Assembly: GCA_021814085.1 (NCBI GenBank)
Contig: JAKAJA010000105.1
Span: 1-6,565, forward strand
Length of the DNA stretch: 6,565 nucleotides
Source: Acidobacteriota bacterium
GTDB lineage: Bacteria; Acidobacteriota; UBA4820; DSQY01
Direction: 5' to 3'
Shown here: in pieces, positions 5,732 through 6,565 of the stretch
Layout of the letters: each line of letters starts with the position of its first letter
Numbering within the stretch: the stretch's first letter is position 1
Translations under genes and position numbers: made by a program
Notes under the pieces: model-generated
The model's database searches: none
What the model was told of the DNA's origin: nothing
What the model saw: the letters and a program-made list of their open reading frames with translations, nothing else

Positions 5732-6565
5732 ATGACCCGCCCCAAGGGCTTCACCCTCCTCATGCTCCTCTTCCCCTTCCTCTGGGCGGGGTCTTTCATC
5801 GCGGGGAAGTGGGCCCTGCAGGACTTCTCGCCCGAGATCACCACCCTCCTCCGCTTCGCCATGGCCACCCTGATCCTCGGCCCTTTCGCCTTCAAGAAGA
5901 AGGCGGAGCCGGGAGCCTGGTCGGCGCGCACCCTCGCGGTGGTCTTCCTCCTTGGGGTCACGGGCATGTTCGCCTACCACCTGCTTTTCTATTACAGCCT
6001 CAAGTTCACCACGGCGGGGAACTCCTCCCTGATCATCTCTACGGACAGCCTCATCACGGTCCTTCTGGCGGTGGTCTTTCTGAAAGAGAAACTCACGTGG
6101 CGCAAGGGCGTGGGCGTCGCTATGGGATTCGCGGGGGTCGTCTGGGTGGTGTCTGACGGGGCCCTTGGGCATCTCCTCACGAAGGGGCCCAACCTGGGGG
6201 ATCTCATGGCCTTCGGGGCAGCCCTCTCCTGGGGGGTCTACAGCGTCCTGTCCAAGCCCATCGCCCACAAGTTCCCCTCCTTCGACCTGTCCCTCATGAC
6301 CTACGCCGTGGCCGGGGTCCTCCTTCTCCCCTGGCTCTTCACTGGACAGGCCGTGCACAGCCTCGGCGCGGCCACGTTCCGGGGGTGGGCGAGCGTGGCC
6401 TACATGGCCCTCTTCGCCACGGGCATCGGGTACTTCCTCTACCTGAAGGGGATCCATGTCCTAGGGGCGGTGGCCACGGCCAAGTTCATCTTCCTAGTCC
6501 CCGTCTACGTCCTGGGCATGGCCTGGCTCTTCCTGGGCGAACCTGTCCCTCCGCACAAGGTCTTC
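5732..6565 (+). CDS. EamA/DMT-superfamily membrane transporter, C-terminus cut off
   Basis: The visible 278 codons run open to the window edge, and only the last span or so of a protein of roughly 300 residues should be missing. Two EamA repeats are visible. The first has FLWAGSFIAGKWAL (16-29), RFAMATLILGPF (41-52) and SLIISTDSLITVLLAVVFLKEKLTWRKGVGVAMGFAGV (99-136). The second begins at GDLMAFGAALSWGVYSVLSKP (156-176) and reaches FLVPVYVLGMAWLFLGEPV (254-272), the mirror of the LKEKL segment. About nine hydrophobic spans are visible. The family exports or exchanges amino acids and other small metabolites; the substrate here is unknown. ATG 5732 is chosen because family-like sequence starts at once (MTRPKGFTLL). 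It has no clear Shine-Dalgarno. The frame is open back to the livF stop, and the in-frame ATG 5639 would add 31 repeat-derived residues. Confidence 0.9.
   Translation, partial: MTRPKGFTLLMLLFPFLWAGSFIAGKWALQDFSPEITTLLRFAMATLILGPFAFKKKAEPGAWSARTLAVVFLLGVTGMFAYHLLFYYSLKFTTAGNSSLIISTDSLITVLLAVVFLKEKLTWRKGVGVAMGFAGVVWVVSDGALGHLLTKGPNLGDLMAFGAALSWGVYSVLSKPIAHKFPSFDLSLMTYAVAGVLLLPWLFTGQAVHSLGAATFRGWASVAYMALFATGIGYFLYLKGIHVLGAVATAKFIFLVPVYVLGMAWLFLGEPVPPHKVF

Overview
The window is a GC-rich, gene-dense stretch with every recognisable gene on the + strand. It carries a nearly textbook high-affinity branched-chain amino acid uptake operon (Liv/HAAT-type ABC transporter). Codon third positions are strongly G/C-biased and one start is GTG. 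Together with a lipoprotein-type binding protein and several word-like intergenic repeats, this suggests a GC-rich Gram-negative bacterium. A deltaproteobacterial, acidobacterial or similar environmental lineage fits, but the sequence does not settle the phylum.

Layout. (1) 1-485: the 3' end of a periplasmic LivJ/LivK-type binding protein, closed by a clear intrinsic terminator at 509-536. (2) 486-752: a 267-bp intergenic region with that terminator, a nested inverted-repeat structure (548-670), a weak promoter candidate (697-726) and a good ribosome binding site before the next gene. (3) 753-5599: the transport operon, in the order second binding protein (lipoprotein), livH, livM, livG, livF. 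The genes overlap or abut (4-bp overlap binding protein/livH, 2-bp gap livM/livG, 8-bp overlap livG/livF), except for a 159-bp repeat-bearing gap between livH and livM. (4) 5600-5731: an AT-richer spacer made largely of short repeated words, with no terminator seen. (5) 5732-6565: an EamA/DMT-family membrane transporter, cut by the right window edge.

How it works together. The binding protein captures the amino acid outside the inner membrane and docks on the LivH-LivM permease pair. LivG and LivF are the paired ATPases that drive import. The truncated upstream binding protein is a clear paralogue of the second one, so the same permease may be served by two receptors (as with E. coli LivJ and LivK), here with separately terminated transcripts. 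The EamA protein may be an amino-acid or metabolite exporter, but its substrate cannot be read from sequence.

I see no undescribed multi-gene system. The unusual signals are non-coding: three gaps carry three different kinds of repeat. In two of them (livH/livM and livF/eamA) the gap contains no stop codon and keeps the upstream and downstream genes in one reading frame, separated by a single stop.
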